From Jimgerdemannia flammicorona (lineage: Eukaryota; Mucoromycota; Endogonomycetes; Endogonales; Endogonaceae), in the NCBI GenBank assembly GCA_003990745.1, contig RBNI01001787.1:1-20845 (forward strand): a DNA stretch of 20,845 nucleotides, read 5' to 3'. Both the position numbers and the translations under genes were made by a program. This document shows positions 1 through 9,420 of the stretch, piece after piece. A model generated the notes under the pieces. That model was not told the origin of the DNA. It did no database searches and saw only the letters and a program-made list of their open reading frames with translations. How positions within the stretch are numbered: the stretch's first letter is position 1; each line of letters starts with the position of its first letter.

Positions 1-534
1 TTTTTTTAATAGACTCAATGTCCTGTAGATTTTTATTAAAAGGGAATCTAGACTATATAGGCCAAAACCCTTCTCCACCACCCATCAAACACTGTCCCCC
101 CATTAACTTAAGCCAGCTATTGTCCAGCAGCTTGACCATGCTAGGCACAGCAGGGCCTATGTTGGCCTGTACCTCATTCTGTATACTATGCTCTCCCTAC
201 CACCAGAGGAAATCCAGCTATATGCCAATGACTAAAAGTGTATACCCAAGACCCCAACATATATACAAGGCCATATTTGAGTCAAATAGAATAGCTCTTA
301 CTATCTCAAAGAGAATGATAGGTAAAGAAAAACTCTTATCAAAGTATATCATGGTGGATAGGGCCTGGTTCTCTCAGTCAAGATGAGTAAAGAACTTATA
401 TATGAGATAGGAGAAGATCCCTAATACCTCACTACTCAAGTCTACAGGCCTCAATCATATTACCATATCAGTACCTAGTTCTAGTTAAGTATAGTCAAGA
501 TACCTGAAATAGGTAGCCTCAGGCCCCCCAATCC
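1..534 (-). mobile_element. 3' half of a poly(A) retroposon (copy A, split)
   Basis: This block aligns by eye, in opposite orientation, with 13960-14486 of the complete copy at 13319-14509. Shared landmarks include the poly(T) start followed by a gact..atgtcctg core and the later string ctatataggcc. Read on the - strand it ends with an AATAAA signal and a run of at least seven A cut by the window edge. Homology stops near 534, exactly where the homology of copy C (15589-16242) begins, so A and C look like halves of one insertion. The + strand reading at 18-386 has a counterpart at 14127-14375 (shared words CSPYHQ and QHIYKAI), but it is antisense to the poly(A) tail and resembles no family I know. 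Confidence 0.75.
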
Positions 535-745
535 TATAAGTATATAATCTCCAAGCTACCAAAATCACATATTATCCTCAGAACTAATTTGGAAACCACA
601 TATGAGACTACAAAACAAGTTATTAAAGAGATTATCTGGTTACACAAAATATGCCAGCAAGTATGAGAACCTACCACCAAAATACAAGAATACTAGAAGA
701 AGTACTATAACTATAAGACCAACTCTGAACCTTTATAACTAGTTT
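535..745 (+). mobile_element. Left piece of an LTR-like insert
   Basis: This stretch lies between the end of retroposon half A and the hAT target site. It begins TATAAG, which could be a decayed TGTAAG; the far end of the insert closes with CTTACA (15583-15588), its inverted match. The flanking pentamers AATCC (530-534) and GACCC (15589-15593) differ only by transitions and could be a worn 5-bp target duplication. A weak + strand reading resembles an integrase tail (a KKYYNYKTNSEP-like string), so a pol fragment is an alternative. No gene is supported here. Confidence 0.4.
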
Positions 746-753
746 GGTATACT
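746..753. repeat. Left 8-bp target site duplication of the hAT
   Basis: The octamer ggtatact directly precedes the left terminal inverted repeat. The octamer after the right terminus (13092-13099) is gatatact, seven of eight identical with one G/A transition. Eight base pairs is the diagnostic duplication length for hAT elements. Confidence 0.8.
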
Positions 754-768
754 TAGTGCTCTGAATGG
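754..768 (+). repeat. hAT left terminal inverted repeat
   Basis: It reads TAGTGCTCTGAATGG. The right end, reverse complemented, reads TAGTGCTCCAAACAA. The first eight bases are identical. At positions 9-10 and 13-14 one end has TG where the other has CA, the pattern expected when an ancestral CG loses its cytosine on opposite strands. Confidence 0.75.
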
Positions 769-780
769 ATGGAGTTAATC

Positions 781-905
781 TAGATGAGATTCAATTCAGG
801 TTTATCATGTAATAGATTCAAATTAACTTAGATTGATCTCGTGATCTAATCCAGATTGATCTAGATTGATCTAGATTGATCCATTCAGATTGATCCATCT
901 GGATT
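781..905. repeat. Left subterminal repeats of the hAT
   Basis: Variants of AGATTGATCT recur here, with a clean 10-bp tandem (ccagattgat, then ctagattgat twice) at 851-880 followed by looser copies. The right end of the element has a related GATTCAGATTGAG array. Subterminal repeats are typical transposase binding regions in hAT elements; binding here is inferred. The string tatcatgtaat (803-813) also occurs near the other end (13036-13046) in the same orientation. Confidence 0.6.
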
Positions 906-1076
906 GAAATCTTTAGTGATATCACTCTTTCTTTTGTTCATTTTGCTCTTGTTTTTTTTTTCCTACTATACTTTGGTAACATCATCCTTTTCTTTTGTTC
1001 CTTCTCTTTTCTTTATTCTTTTTCTTTGTTCTCTCTCTTTTCTTTATTCTTTTTCTTTGTTCTTTTCTGCTATATT
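906..1076 (+). promoter_or_regulatory. Pyrimidine-rich tract with a 31-bp tandem duplication
   Basis: This stretch is almost all C and T on the + strand. It contains two identical 30-bp units at 1003-1032 and 1034-1063 (unit begins tctcttttctttatt). CT-rich tracts just upstream of a start codon are common in fungal promoters. Here the tract ends next to an ATG at 1077, which is also the first base of the LINE target site, so it may be the promoter of the + strand passenger gene that resumes after the LINE. Promoter function is inferred from composition only. Confidence 0.4.
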
Positions 1077-1095
1077 ATGAGCAAACTAAACAGCA
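1077..1095. repeat. LINE target site duplication, left
   Basis: It reads atgagcaaactaaacagca. The copy after the poly(A) tail at 6968-6986 reads atgaataaactaaacagca, 17 of 19 identical, both differences being transitions. This fixes the ends of the LINE. Confidence 0.85.
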
Positions 1096-1185
1096 TTGAT
1101 GGATATCTCTCTCTAGTATCTCTCAGATTACACAACTTTTGAGAAGCAACTATAACATCGTTTTTGGAGAAAAGAGACTAACAAC

Positions 1186-3190
1186 ATGGCGACCAACAGG
1201 CAACCTGAGGTGTGTACTGGGCAGGGCAGCTCAAGTGCATTTGACTGGCAGCAAGTGGGGAGAGGCCCTGGCCTGGGGGAAGGTATGAAGGGGCTGCTGG
1301 CAGATAGGCGTGGAAGGGGAGGAGACAGTAGTAGAGGACAGAGATCTGGAAGGGCAAGCTTTGCTGAGATGGTGAAGGGGAGAAGACAGACGTTGGGGCT
1401 GGAGAGTTGGTTGAAGAAAGGCAAGGAAATGGAGAAGGCGACAGTGCAGGGGGGAGTAGCCCTTGGCAGAGGGGGTAGTGGGACTGGAGGTGTAGTGGCT
1501 GGGGGGGGTGTGACAGCTGATGGAGACAGGACTGCTAATCTGGAAAAAAATCCAGATGTGACTGTAAATGGTGCAGCTGAGTGACTGGGGCTTGGGAGAC
1601 AAAGTGATTTGGTAGATGGTGTGATGGGTCTGGCAGTGGCACTGTTACTCAAGAAGTCGATTTTGGCATTCGCAGTGACACTGTGCTTCTGGGGCCTAGT
1701 AGTGACAGCGAAAATAGTATTGGGGCTGATTGCTAAGCAGGTGGCTGGAGTGGTGTCCATAAAGTTTCTGAAGGGACTGGAGGAAGTAGAGGTGGGCTTC
1801 AAGGAGGCTGAGCTATTGGAGGAAGTATTGAAGGTTGGATTGGTAGTTGGGGAGGTGTATGTACTGATGGCTCAATGTCTGAAATGAGACCCCAGAGTAG
1901 TTCAACTGTTGGTGAAAGGAGTGCCCACAGTGACGGTGATAGAGACAAGAAAGAGAGTTGAGGAGATCATGGTGGAGTATGGGGAGGTAGTGGATATTGG
2001 ATTTAGAGTCTGGGAGGGGACCTTGCTCAGGACTGGAGACGTGGATATGAGGATTCAGTTGGCAGGAAAGGAGGCAACTGAGAAGGCAAGGGACTGGCCT
2101 TTGGGTATAGTCTGGGGGGCAATCATGTGCAAGGTGACAAGGATGAAGGGGAGTGAGGAGGAGGAAGAGAACCTATTGGAAGCACTGGAAGAGCTGAGTG
2201 GTGTAGTAGAACGGTGGGTGAGGGCTTGGAGGACCTTTGAGGAGGTGATACACTTAGAGATAGTAGATGAGAAGCAGATTCAAGTGAGTAAGGAGCAGTG
2301 GGAATGAGATTAGGGACATAAGAGGCAGAGGAAACTGCTGGCAAAGATGAAGGGTGGACCTCAGAAGGAGACGAGCAGGATGGTGGATATGGAGGGGGGC
2401 CAAAGCGAGTATCTGGGCAGGCGAGGGAGGTGAGAGTGCTGGGAAGGGGACTGGTGAGAATTGGGAGATGACTGGTGAGGACCCATATGCAGATGGTATA
2501 CTGGAGGTTTGGGATGAGATATGAGAGAATTCTCTGACCCCTACTCCCCTTATCAGGTAGGGCCCAGCTTCCTGAAACAGGGTGGTGGAGGATGTGCTAA
2601 TGCAGGGGGCCCAGAGAGTACAATTTGGAGTTTCAGAGGCAGCAAATGGGGGACAAGTGGTGGCAGTTGGTGAGGAGGAATTAGTGGATGTCCTAGAGGA
2701 GTGGGATGAGGCTGCAAGTGCTGGGGCAGACACCATGATGTTGGATGGTGGGAGGCCGGCAACTCCTAGAGGAAAGGAGATGGAGAACCTACTTTGGATG
2801 TACAGGATGATAAACAACCTGGTGGCCAAGGAGTTAGGTAAGGTGGATTTGAGGGTAATGAGTGATGAGTATTGGGCGAGGATCCTGCAGGGAGAAGGGG
2901 TGGTGATGGCATTGAAGATGGAAATCCTTGCAGTGTATCTGGAGGAAGAGGGCTATGAGGTAGATAAGGAGTGGGAGGCAGAAATGGACTGAATACTGCT
3001 GGACCAAGCATCATGACCTACAGCTCTGGCAGGAAGCCTGCCTGGAGTACTGTGAGGAATTTGAGGAGAAGGCAGATGGGGAGATGAATGAGCTGTTAGC
3101 TGGACTGGAGGCTCAGAGGGCTGAAGAGGAGGAGGTGATCATGGAACATAATCTGGATTTGGTACAGGAGAAGATAAACATAGAGCAGTA
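1186..3190 (+). pseudogene. LINE ORF1 (gag-like nucleic acid-binding protein), decayed
   Basis: In LINEs, ORF1 makes an RNA-binding protein that packages the transcript. The reading starts at ATG 1186 (MATNRQPEV) and stays in one frame to 2307, broken only by TGA at 1582-1584 and 1885-1887, both plausible decayed CGA codons. From about 2310 to 2580 the frame is lost; it resumes in a second frame at 2582-2992 and in a third from about 2985 to a TAG at 3188-3190, so one or two indels are likely. The N-terminus is Gly/Arg/Ser-rich and the C-terminal third is very acidic (runs of Glu). I do not see the CCHC knuckles found in many Tad ORF1 proteins. The assignment rests mainly on position before ORF2, 31 bp away. 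Confidence 0.65.
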
Positions 3191-3221
3191 GAGAACGCTT
3201 GACAACATACCATTTTTCACT

Positions 3222-6200
3222 ATGAATAGTACAACCAATATTTTTTCTTTAAACATGAATGGATTATGGGGCACTTATTGACATAAGAACATTTTTACTT
3301 GGTTGAAGGGATTGGAGGCTGATCTCTTCCTCTTGCAGGATGTCAGGTGTAAGGATGATTTGGATAGACTGGAATGGATGAAGGAGTGGGGAGGTGAGGC
3401 AGTCTGGAAGGACAAGGTTGGGATTCTGGTGTGGAAAGGCAAAGGGGAGATAAGAGATATGTGGAGCTGGGGGGATAGATTGGTCTGGGGAGAGTGGATA
3501 TGTACAGGTTGGGAGCCAGTTACAGTGGACTCCTATTACTGCCCCACAGTATGGGGTGAGTGTGTGAATTGGGTGAAGGGCTTACAGAAGAGTGGAATTC
3601 TTGCAGAGGTTGGAGTAGATATGCTCAGTGGAGACTTCAATATGGTCAGAGACATATTGAGAGACAGAACTGATGGAGGATGAGGAGCTGAGGGTCAGAG
3701 TGGAGGACTGGCAGCATAAGAGGAAGTGGAAAGACTGAGTGCTCTGGTAGATGCGAGTAGAGAATATTAGGGGAATAGGAGGGTGTATACACACTGGGCC
3801 GGGGGCCTGGGGACAAGGATTGATTGGATTCTAATGGCCAGCTGCTGGGGCTTAGATGTTTGGAAGTTGCTAGAGGTGGAATGGTATCCTTGGTTGGATC
3901 ATTGGGGGCTTTTAGGGCAGGGACATTTTGGGGGGAGTGGGGATGGGCCTGGATATTGGCATCTTAATTCCTCCTTACTAGATGATGGGAGCCAGTGGGA
4001 TGAGTGGGCTGAAGACATTTGACTGCGAGTAGAGTGCTGGAGGTAGGAAGGTACCCCAGTTGGCATTCGGTGAATGAGGATGAAGGAGATGGCCAGGACC
4101 TTCTGGAGCGAGGCTGGTAAGAAGGCTGGGAGACAGAGGAGGTGGCAGATGTGGTGAGCTTCTTATAGACTGACTAGACTCTTGGAGGACTGGGTGAGAC
4201 TGGTGACATTGGAGAGAGAGGAGGACTGGAGAGTGATAAGGGCAAGAATAGAGGTGGTTGAACTACAATAGGTACTGCAGAATGAGGAAGAGGCAAGGGT
4301 TCAGGGTTTGGTGGCATGGCTTTATTAGTAGGAGTTAGAGGAAGGGGAGCAGCCCTCAAGGTTTCTCACAAGAGCCCTTCAAGCGAGAAGGGTGCAACAA
4401 AGGTAGGAGGGGGTGCTTAATGCTGATGATATATTGGTGCATGGGGTATAAGACATTCTTGGATCATTAAAGGAGCATTGGAGTGGATTGTGGAGTGAGG
4501 AGGAGGGTGGAGCAGATACTGAGGACATTGACTGAGCATTGGAGGATTGGCACCCTACACAAGCAGTTGGGCTGGGTGACTTAGTATTGCCAGTGCAAGA
4601 GGAGGAGATCCGCCAGATTCTTGCCATGACAATCTTGGGTATGGCACCTGGGAAGGATGGGCTACCCTAAGACTTCTGGAAAAAGATGGTGGGAGTCCCA
4701 GGAGTACTGGGAGAGATGACGGTACTGTGTGATTGGATTATCCAAATGGGGAGATGGGTGAGAGAACAGGATCTGAGGCTGGTAACATTGCTTTATAAGA
4801 ACAAAGGAAGGAGAGAGGACTGGAAGAACTGGAGACTAATTATGCTACTTGATATGGACAGAAAGTTGGTTACCAAGGTAGTGGTCGCAAGATTGCAAAA
4901 GGTGGCCCAGCAGGTTCTGGGTAATGAGCAGAGGGGCTTTGTGGGAGGCCAGCTCATCAGGGATGGCACAGTATGGGTTCATGGAGTTATTGAAGGAGCA
5001 CGAGCCAGTGGACTGGATGGACATCTGGTCTTTCTGGACCAGGAGAAGGCTTATAACTGAGTACGATAAGTCTGGCTGGTGAAAGTTTTGGATAGGATTG
5101 GAGTCCCACAACAGTTCAGGACAGCCATGGTCAGCCTACTGGAAGAGAGTAGGACTGCACTCATGTGTAATAGACACAGAGGGGTAGCATTTCCCCTGGG
5201 AAGGGGGGTGCCTCAGGGGGACCCACTGTCCCCCATTTTGTATGCTCTTTCTCTGGAGCCCCTCATGGACAGAATTAGGTAGAAGATAGTGGGGCTCTCT
5301 ATCTTTGACATTGAGTGGAAAGTAGGGGCTTTTGCAGATGACATAGTGGTCAGCCTGGGATCAATTGCAGATGTTGAGAAGCTAAAGGAAACAGTGGAGT
5401 AGTATGAGGCGAACTCCAGGACTAGGCTCAATTGGCATAAGTGTGAGACAATGGTGTTAGGCAATAGTCTGGTGGGAGGGGAGATTATTGGTACTATTGT
5501 TCCTACTGGTGAGGCAGTTCGGTACTTGGATATTTATCTGTCAGTATATGGGTCAGTTCTGCCCCAACATTGGTGGGAGCAGCAGGTTGGCATCTGAGAG
5601 GAGGCCCTGCAGAGTTGGGGGGGCTGCCATTTGTCCCTGGTGGGATGTGTTTCAATTCTGAATGTCTATTGGATGCCAAAGGTATGGTATCTGACTTATC
5701 ATTTGGACTTCCCTGCCTGAGTAGTGAAGAGATTGATGAAGCTGGCCAAGAGGTGGATCTGGGCTAGAAGGCGGAGTCAAATTAGCTAGGAGGTCTTATC
5801 TCTACCAGTGGCGAGTGGGAGACTGGGGCTGGTTGACTTCCCTAAGAGGCTATACTGCTTGAGAGCGTGGTGGCTGAAGAGAGTGGTGGAGTTGAGAGGG
5901 GGTGGTTGGGTCACCCTACTGCAGAAAGTCTGAAAGATGAGGGCCTCCCTGAGGGGTTCGACTGGTGATCTCCTAGTATTTGTGGGTCTTCAGAATACTG
6001 AACAATTGCGATTCAAAGGCTTCTGATAGGGAGTGGCAGAAGGGGTATGCCGCATTGGAATTAGGTAGCAGGGAGATAAAGGGGAGGCAGCTTGGGACCC
6101 AGAGATGTGGCAATGAGACCGAGTATTACTGGGTGGTATTTCCCTAATTGAGTTTGACATTGGTGATGGGATCGAATGCCAGTGGGGACCAGGCCAGGAC

Positions 6201-6758
6201 CTGTGGCCTAGCAGTTGGCAAGGAGTAGGGATCAGCAAGGAGTAGGACTGGTATAGCATTTGGGTCTGGAGTGCTGAGGTGAGGAGGTGGTTGCCGCCAA
6301 AGTACTGGGTGGTCTGGTGGCATGTGCTGAGGTGGAATGTCATGCTCAACTTCTGCTCAGATCACCTTATCGAGAGAGGTTGCTTCGACTGTGATGAGTG
6401 CTATAATGTAGGGCAGGAAGAGAGATATGTACAGATGTCTGAACATTGGCTAGGAGAGTGTGAGATACTTGGTACCTTTTGGCAGAACATTGGGGATCAT
6501 TTGGAGGAAGTAGGTCAGAGAGATGGCATGTGGAGGAGATAGGAGGATTTAAGAGATAGATTGGTGGGGGGGGTGGGGAAGGAATGGCTGACATTAGGTT
6601 GGGCATTGGCCATTTGAGTGGGGCTGGCCAGTTACTGGTTATATGTTTTTGAGGATGGGCAGAGACTTGGTTCCGAGGTTAGACTGCTGAGATAGCGTAG
6701 CCTTATAGAAGATACCCTGATGGGCTGGTGGCTTGGTTGGGGGTTGAAGGGAGGTTGA
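3222..6758 (+). pseudogene. LINE ORF2 (APE endonuclease, reverse transcriptase, CCHC finger), decayed
   Basis: ORF2 nicks the target DNA and copies the LINE RNA at the nick. One frame can be followed from ATG 3222 to about 6758, interrupted by many point stops but with no frameshift that I needed to assume. Endonuclease: SLNMNG near the start, LLQD (QE in most relatives) near 3330, GDFN at 3630-3641, RIDW at 3816 and LDH near 3897 (SDH in most relatives). Reverse transcriptase: GKDGLP near 4655, NWRLIMLLD near 4825, FLDQEKAYN near 5031-5057, GVPQGDPLSP near 5208-5237 and an intact AFADD at 5328-5342. In the AYD motif the catalytic Asp reads Asn and the next codon is TGA. A C-x2-C...H-x4-C finger lies at 6390-6461. 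The C-terminal end is approximate. Family is secure; function is lost. Confidence 0.88.
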
Positions 6759-6914
6759 AGGTATTGTTTGGTAGAGAAAATCTGTTAGCAGAGTGGGGGG
6801 AGAGTGGGTGTTGCAGGTGAGAAAGTGGTCTTTGTTTGTGTAGGTGAGGGGAGTAGTACACCCATAGATATTGGGTAGTGGGAGGGTATACTGTAAACTT
6901 ATTGATAGAAGGGT

Positions 6915-6986
6915 AATAAATGGTAGAGTCCAAGTAACTATAAAAAAAAAAAAAAAAAAAAAAAAAAATGAATAAACTAAACAGCA
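6915..6986 (+). terminator. LINE poly(A) signal, tail and right target duplication
   Basis: AATAAA at 6915-6920 is followed 21 nt later by a run of 27 A (6942-6968), then the right copy of the 19-bp duplication (6968-6986, sharing one A with the tail). This is the expected 3' end of a retrotransposed polyadenylated RNA. Confidence 0.85.
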
Positions 6987-7722
6987 GCCCTTAATTCATA
7001 TGTTGGTCCAGTCTACTCATTTTTCACCCTACAATGATTATCAAAAGAGGGAGTATTTGAGGTAGAAACACACTCTCTACTGACAATGTTAGATTCTTTC
7101 TCATATGGGCAGCACACAAGCTGCTCATCAAGAGCCAAAGAGGTGACGGTGATAGTAATGACAGTAGTGATGGTGATAATAATAGTGGTGGCAATGACAG
7201 TGGTGATGGCAGAGATGAGGGAGAATTCCGACAATAACTCATGGTGGCTCTTCAGACCTCAGAATTCACAGACCTCATAGCTATATATATGGCAGCCTTT
7301 TTGGAGCAGCCGATAGTAGATGTAGATTGCTCACTCAGCCACTACTTGTTTACTTGTGTTTATTTAAATTTTTCTAGCACAACCCAATTCACCTTGTACT
7401 TTTCTTAGGGTCCACAACTCTATGGCAAGATCTGCTGACTTTATTCACAATATCTGATCAAGATGAAGAAAGGCTGGCAGACATTATATAGCATGCCTTT
7501 GGTAGCTGAGCTGTTGAGTTAATGCATTGTGTGGCAGAGGTCTCAAAAGGAACAGAAGCAAGCCTTCATGAGTAATCTTATATAACTCATACAACTTGTC
7601 AGCATATAACTCATCAGCATGTAGCTCACTCACTCATGCTCTTTTTCTGAAATACCTATCTCTATGTTTTATTTAATTTTATTTTTTACATGGTCTCTCT
7701 CTAAAAAACACCCACACCTACA

Positions 7723-7812
7723 CACAACTCACCCACATGTAATCTGTCTGTATGCAATCTGTTTGCACACAACCCATCCATACACAATCCATCTATATGT
7801 AACCCATCTGCA
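7723..7812 (+). repeat. 15-bp tandem array, six copies
   Basis: Six contiguous degenerate 15-mers start at 7723, 7738, 7753, 7768, 7783 and 7798, for example tgcaatctgtttgca and cacaatccatctata. Differences are nearly all transitions. Read on the + strand (frame of 7664-7900) they give a five-residue repeat: VICLY, AICLH, TTHPY, TIHLY, VTHLH. Whether this lies in an exon or intron of the surrounding broken gene is unclear. Confidence 0.75.
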
Positions 7813-8557
7813 TACTTATCTCAGTCCCTCAGATCAGAGCTCAGTTCTATTGGAAAGGAGAGTTCAAAGTTATCTGAGTTCAACTACATCTAGCATCTGA
7901 TCAAATAGAGAAATTTGAGGGCAAGATGTTCAGTATGAGTAGTACCAGTATTGTTATTAAGGCTTGGGGGTCTACATTCAAATCAGAGCTAATCATTTTT
8001 GACCAAGGGGTCCATTGATCAGCAGGAGTAACCAATGACAAAGAGAACCATATCATTATTAATGAACATAGAGAGGTGGTTGCGATGGTGGTAAGAAATC
8101 TCTATGGTGATGAGCTTTGCTGCCACATCAATAAGATTTGCAAGGATTGTATCAAATACCAGGTAGCAGGAAAGAGGGGGCAAAAAAAGCAAGGAGGAGG
8201 GGTTTGGATGGGAATTGGGTATACTGCAATACTGGCAAAGAGTGGGTTCTAGAGTTCTAAAATCTCTTGCACTTGTCTCCCTTTTTTTCTCTCCTCTCTA
8301 GATAAATTACACTCTTTACTGATATACTCTTTTTTGATACAATTTCAGAGATACACAAGATTCTGTACCCCTACTGGAACTTTAGAAGTACTGTCAAAGA
8401 GCAAACTACATGCAAGCATGACACAGCCTGTATAGTGATAGCAGCTATGATCTGGGGTTCTTTGAGCAAATTGATAGAGTATACAGCAGGCCAGCTTGGT
8501 GGTAATCTTGGCATAGCTGTATATACATTCTTAGTACAATTTAGCATGCCATATGAG

Positions 8558-8670
8558 GTGAGGAGCTCTGCTTTTTTGGGGTACTGCAGTCTGGGAGATT
8601 TCTGTGGCCCAGAGGATTTCTGCCCTCCTATACATAAAAAGGACTGACTGGTTGCCATCTGTTTTGGCAG
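8558..8670 (+). other. Predicted spliceosomal intron of the unknown hAT-borne gene
   Basis: The donor GTGAGG follows an in-phase GAG codon, the branch-like CTGAC lies at 8644-8648, and the acceptor GGCAG ends at 8670, 22 nt later. Removing it joins two open protein-like blocks in phase. It is predicted from sequence only. Confidence 0.5.
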
Positions 8671-9083
8671 ATTTCCAAGCCAGGGCTCTCAGGGCTAGAC
8701 CAAGAGCAGGCATCCACCAGCACAGCCTAGCAGTATGAGGTTCTGGGCCAAGGGTTCATCCAACTGTATGCTTATGTCACATTAGGATATATCAGATGCA
8801 ATATTTCTCTGCCTATACACACAGACAACAATATCACCCCAGTAATGTTTTATATTCTGGAAAGGAAGGGCCCAACCTGGAAGGATAGCAGAGGAGTCTG
8901 GTATGATCTCACCTATAGTTTCGGGGTCTCATTTGTGGCCAATATGGCTGTCCTCTTTCAACCATATGACCACTATGGCACTATCACCTTTGAGGAGAGC
9001 TCGGACACAGTAGTTATCACACTCACAATAAATGATAGGCTCATCAAGGCCTGGGACTGGCAGGTGGAGCAGTTTTTGTGAGA

Positions 9084-9168
9084 GTTAGGCAATCTTTTAC
9101 GAGGGATAGATAGTCTTTCATGATGGTTAGACAGTTATTTTATACAGGTTGGGCAGTCTTATATGGTG
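9084..9168 (+). repeat. 21-bp tandem array, four copies
   Basis: Units begin at 9084, 9105, 9126 (22 bp) and 9148 and share a g(t/a)tagg-cagtctt pattern. In one frame they give heptads of VRQSFTR type, with a TAG in the second heptad that may be a decayed CAG. The array starts directly after the TGA that closes the last block of the unknown gene, so that TGA could be a decayed CGA and the array part of the original protein. Confidence 0.6.
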
Positions 9169-9234
9169 GGTTGGGCCAGGCGCCTCTTCTATAGCACTAG
9201 CTTAGCTATTATGTAGAGCCCTACTGGCCCCTTA

Positions 9235-9278
9235 GCCCTGCTCTACAGTACTGCTGGTGCAGTACTGCAGTGCAGGGC
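9235..9278. repeat. 20-bp hairpin with a TGGT loop
   Basis: Arms 9235-9254 and 9259-9278 pair over 20 positions with two mismatches, around a 4-nt loop (9255-9258). The inner nine pairs (CAGTACTGC with GCAGTACTG) are perfect. It is the strongest short inverted repeat I noticed in the window. Its role is unknown. Confidence 0.65.
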
Positions 9279-9340
9279 CAGAGTGCCCATAGGACCCAAA
9301 CTGGTGACAGAGCACAAATCTATAGTAGACTTCAATCATT

Positions 9341-9418
9341 AGAGGTACCCTCCAACTACCAGAAATACCCTCTGACTGCCAGAAGTACCCTCTGACTGCT
9401 AGAAGCATCCTCTGCCCC
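9341..9418 (+). repeat. 20-bp tandem array, nearly four copies
   Basis: Units start at 9341, 9361, 9381 and 9401, for example agaaataccctctgactgcc. The unit length is exactly 20 bp and the differences are few. It abuts the larger array that starts at about 9421. Confidence 0.8.
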
Positions 9419-9420
9419 AG

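Larger units (their letters stand above)
1096..6967 (+). mobile_element. Full-length Tad-like LINE (non-LTR retrotransposon)
   Basis: It is about 5.87 kb, with a 19-bp target duplication, a 90-bp 5' leader, ORF1 (1186-3190), ORF2 (3222-6758), an AATAAA at 6915-6920 and a poly(A) tail from 6942. ORF2 carries an APE-type endonuclease, a reverse transcriptase and a C-terminal CCHC finger, the order found in fungal Tad-clade LINEs. Full length and recognisable duplications argue for recent insertion relative to its surroundings. It is inactive: both ORFs contain several stops. G is strongly favoured over C on the sense strand, unlike the flanking DNA. Confidence 0.9.
7100..9081 (+). pseudogene. 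Unrecognised multi-exon gene carried by the hAT, decayed
   Basis: I do not recognise this gene. Protein-like blocks follow one another on the + strand. Block 1 (7110-7346): Asp/Ser/Gly-rich stretch, then a helix-like part (LMVALQTSEFTDLIAIY). Block 2 (7408-7570): FTISDQDEERLADII and ELMHCVAEVSKGTEASL, with stops TAG, TGA and TAA that look like decayed CAG, CGA and CAA. Block 3 (7905-8162): ELIIFDQGV, NEHREVVAMVVRNLYGDEL and a Cys/His cluster (CCHINKICKDC). Block 4 (8350-8557): ACIVIAAMIWGSLSKLIEY. Block 5 (8671-9081): FIQLYAYVTLGYIRCN, then an open stretch to TGA 9079. Blocks 4 and 5 join in phase across a 113-bp intron (8558-8670: GTGAGG, CTGAC at 8644-8648, GGCAG). Other junctions are unresolved. 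It converges on the transposase gene and may begin at ATG 1077, upstream of the LINE. Confidence 0.5.

Noticed and set aside
1128..1802. Long ORF on the - strand, Ser/Pro/Thr-rich, within the LINE
   Set aside because: It is antisense to LINE ORF1 in G-rich DNA; the low-complexity product has no domain and is a shadow.
2254..2829. 191-codon ORF on the - strand
   Set aside because: It is antisense to LINE ORF1 and reflects the purine bias of the sense strand.
5990..6349. 119-codon ORF on the - strand
   Set aside because: It is antisense to LINE ORF2, whose frame continues through this stretch to the CCHC finger.
7086..7280. Val/Ile-rich ORF resembling a membrane segment
   Set aside because: It is the frame-shifted reading of a GTGATGG-type low-complexity stretch; the Asp/Ser/Gly frame continues better into the following block.
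7723..7812. CRISPR-like repeat array
   Set aside because: The units are contiguous without spacers and the setting is eukaryotic.
9235..9278. Helitron 3' hairpin
   Set aside because: No CTRR end follows within the expected distance, and no Rep or helicase motif is seen.
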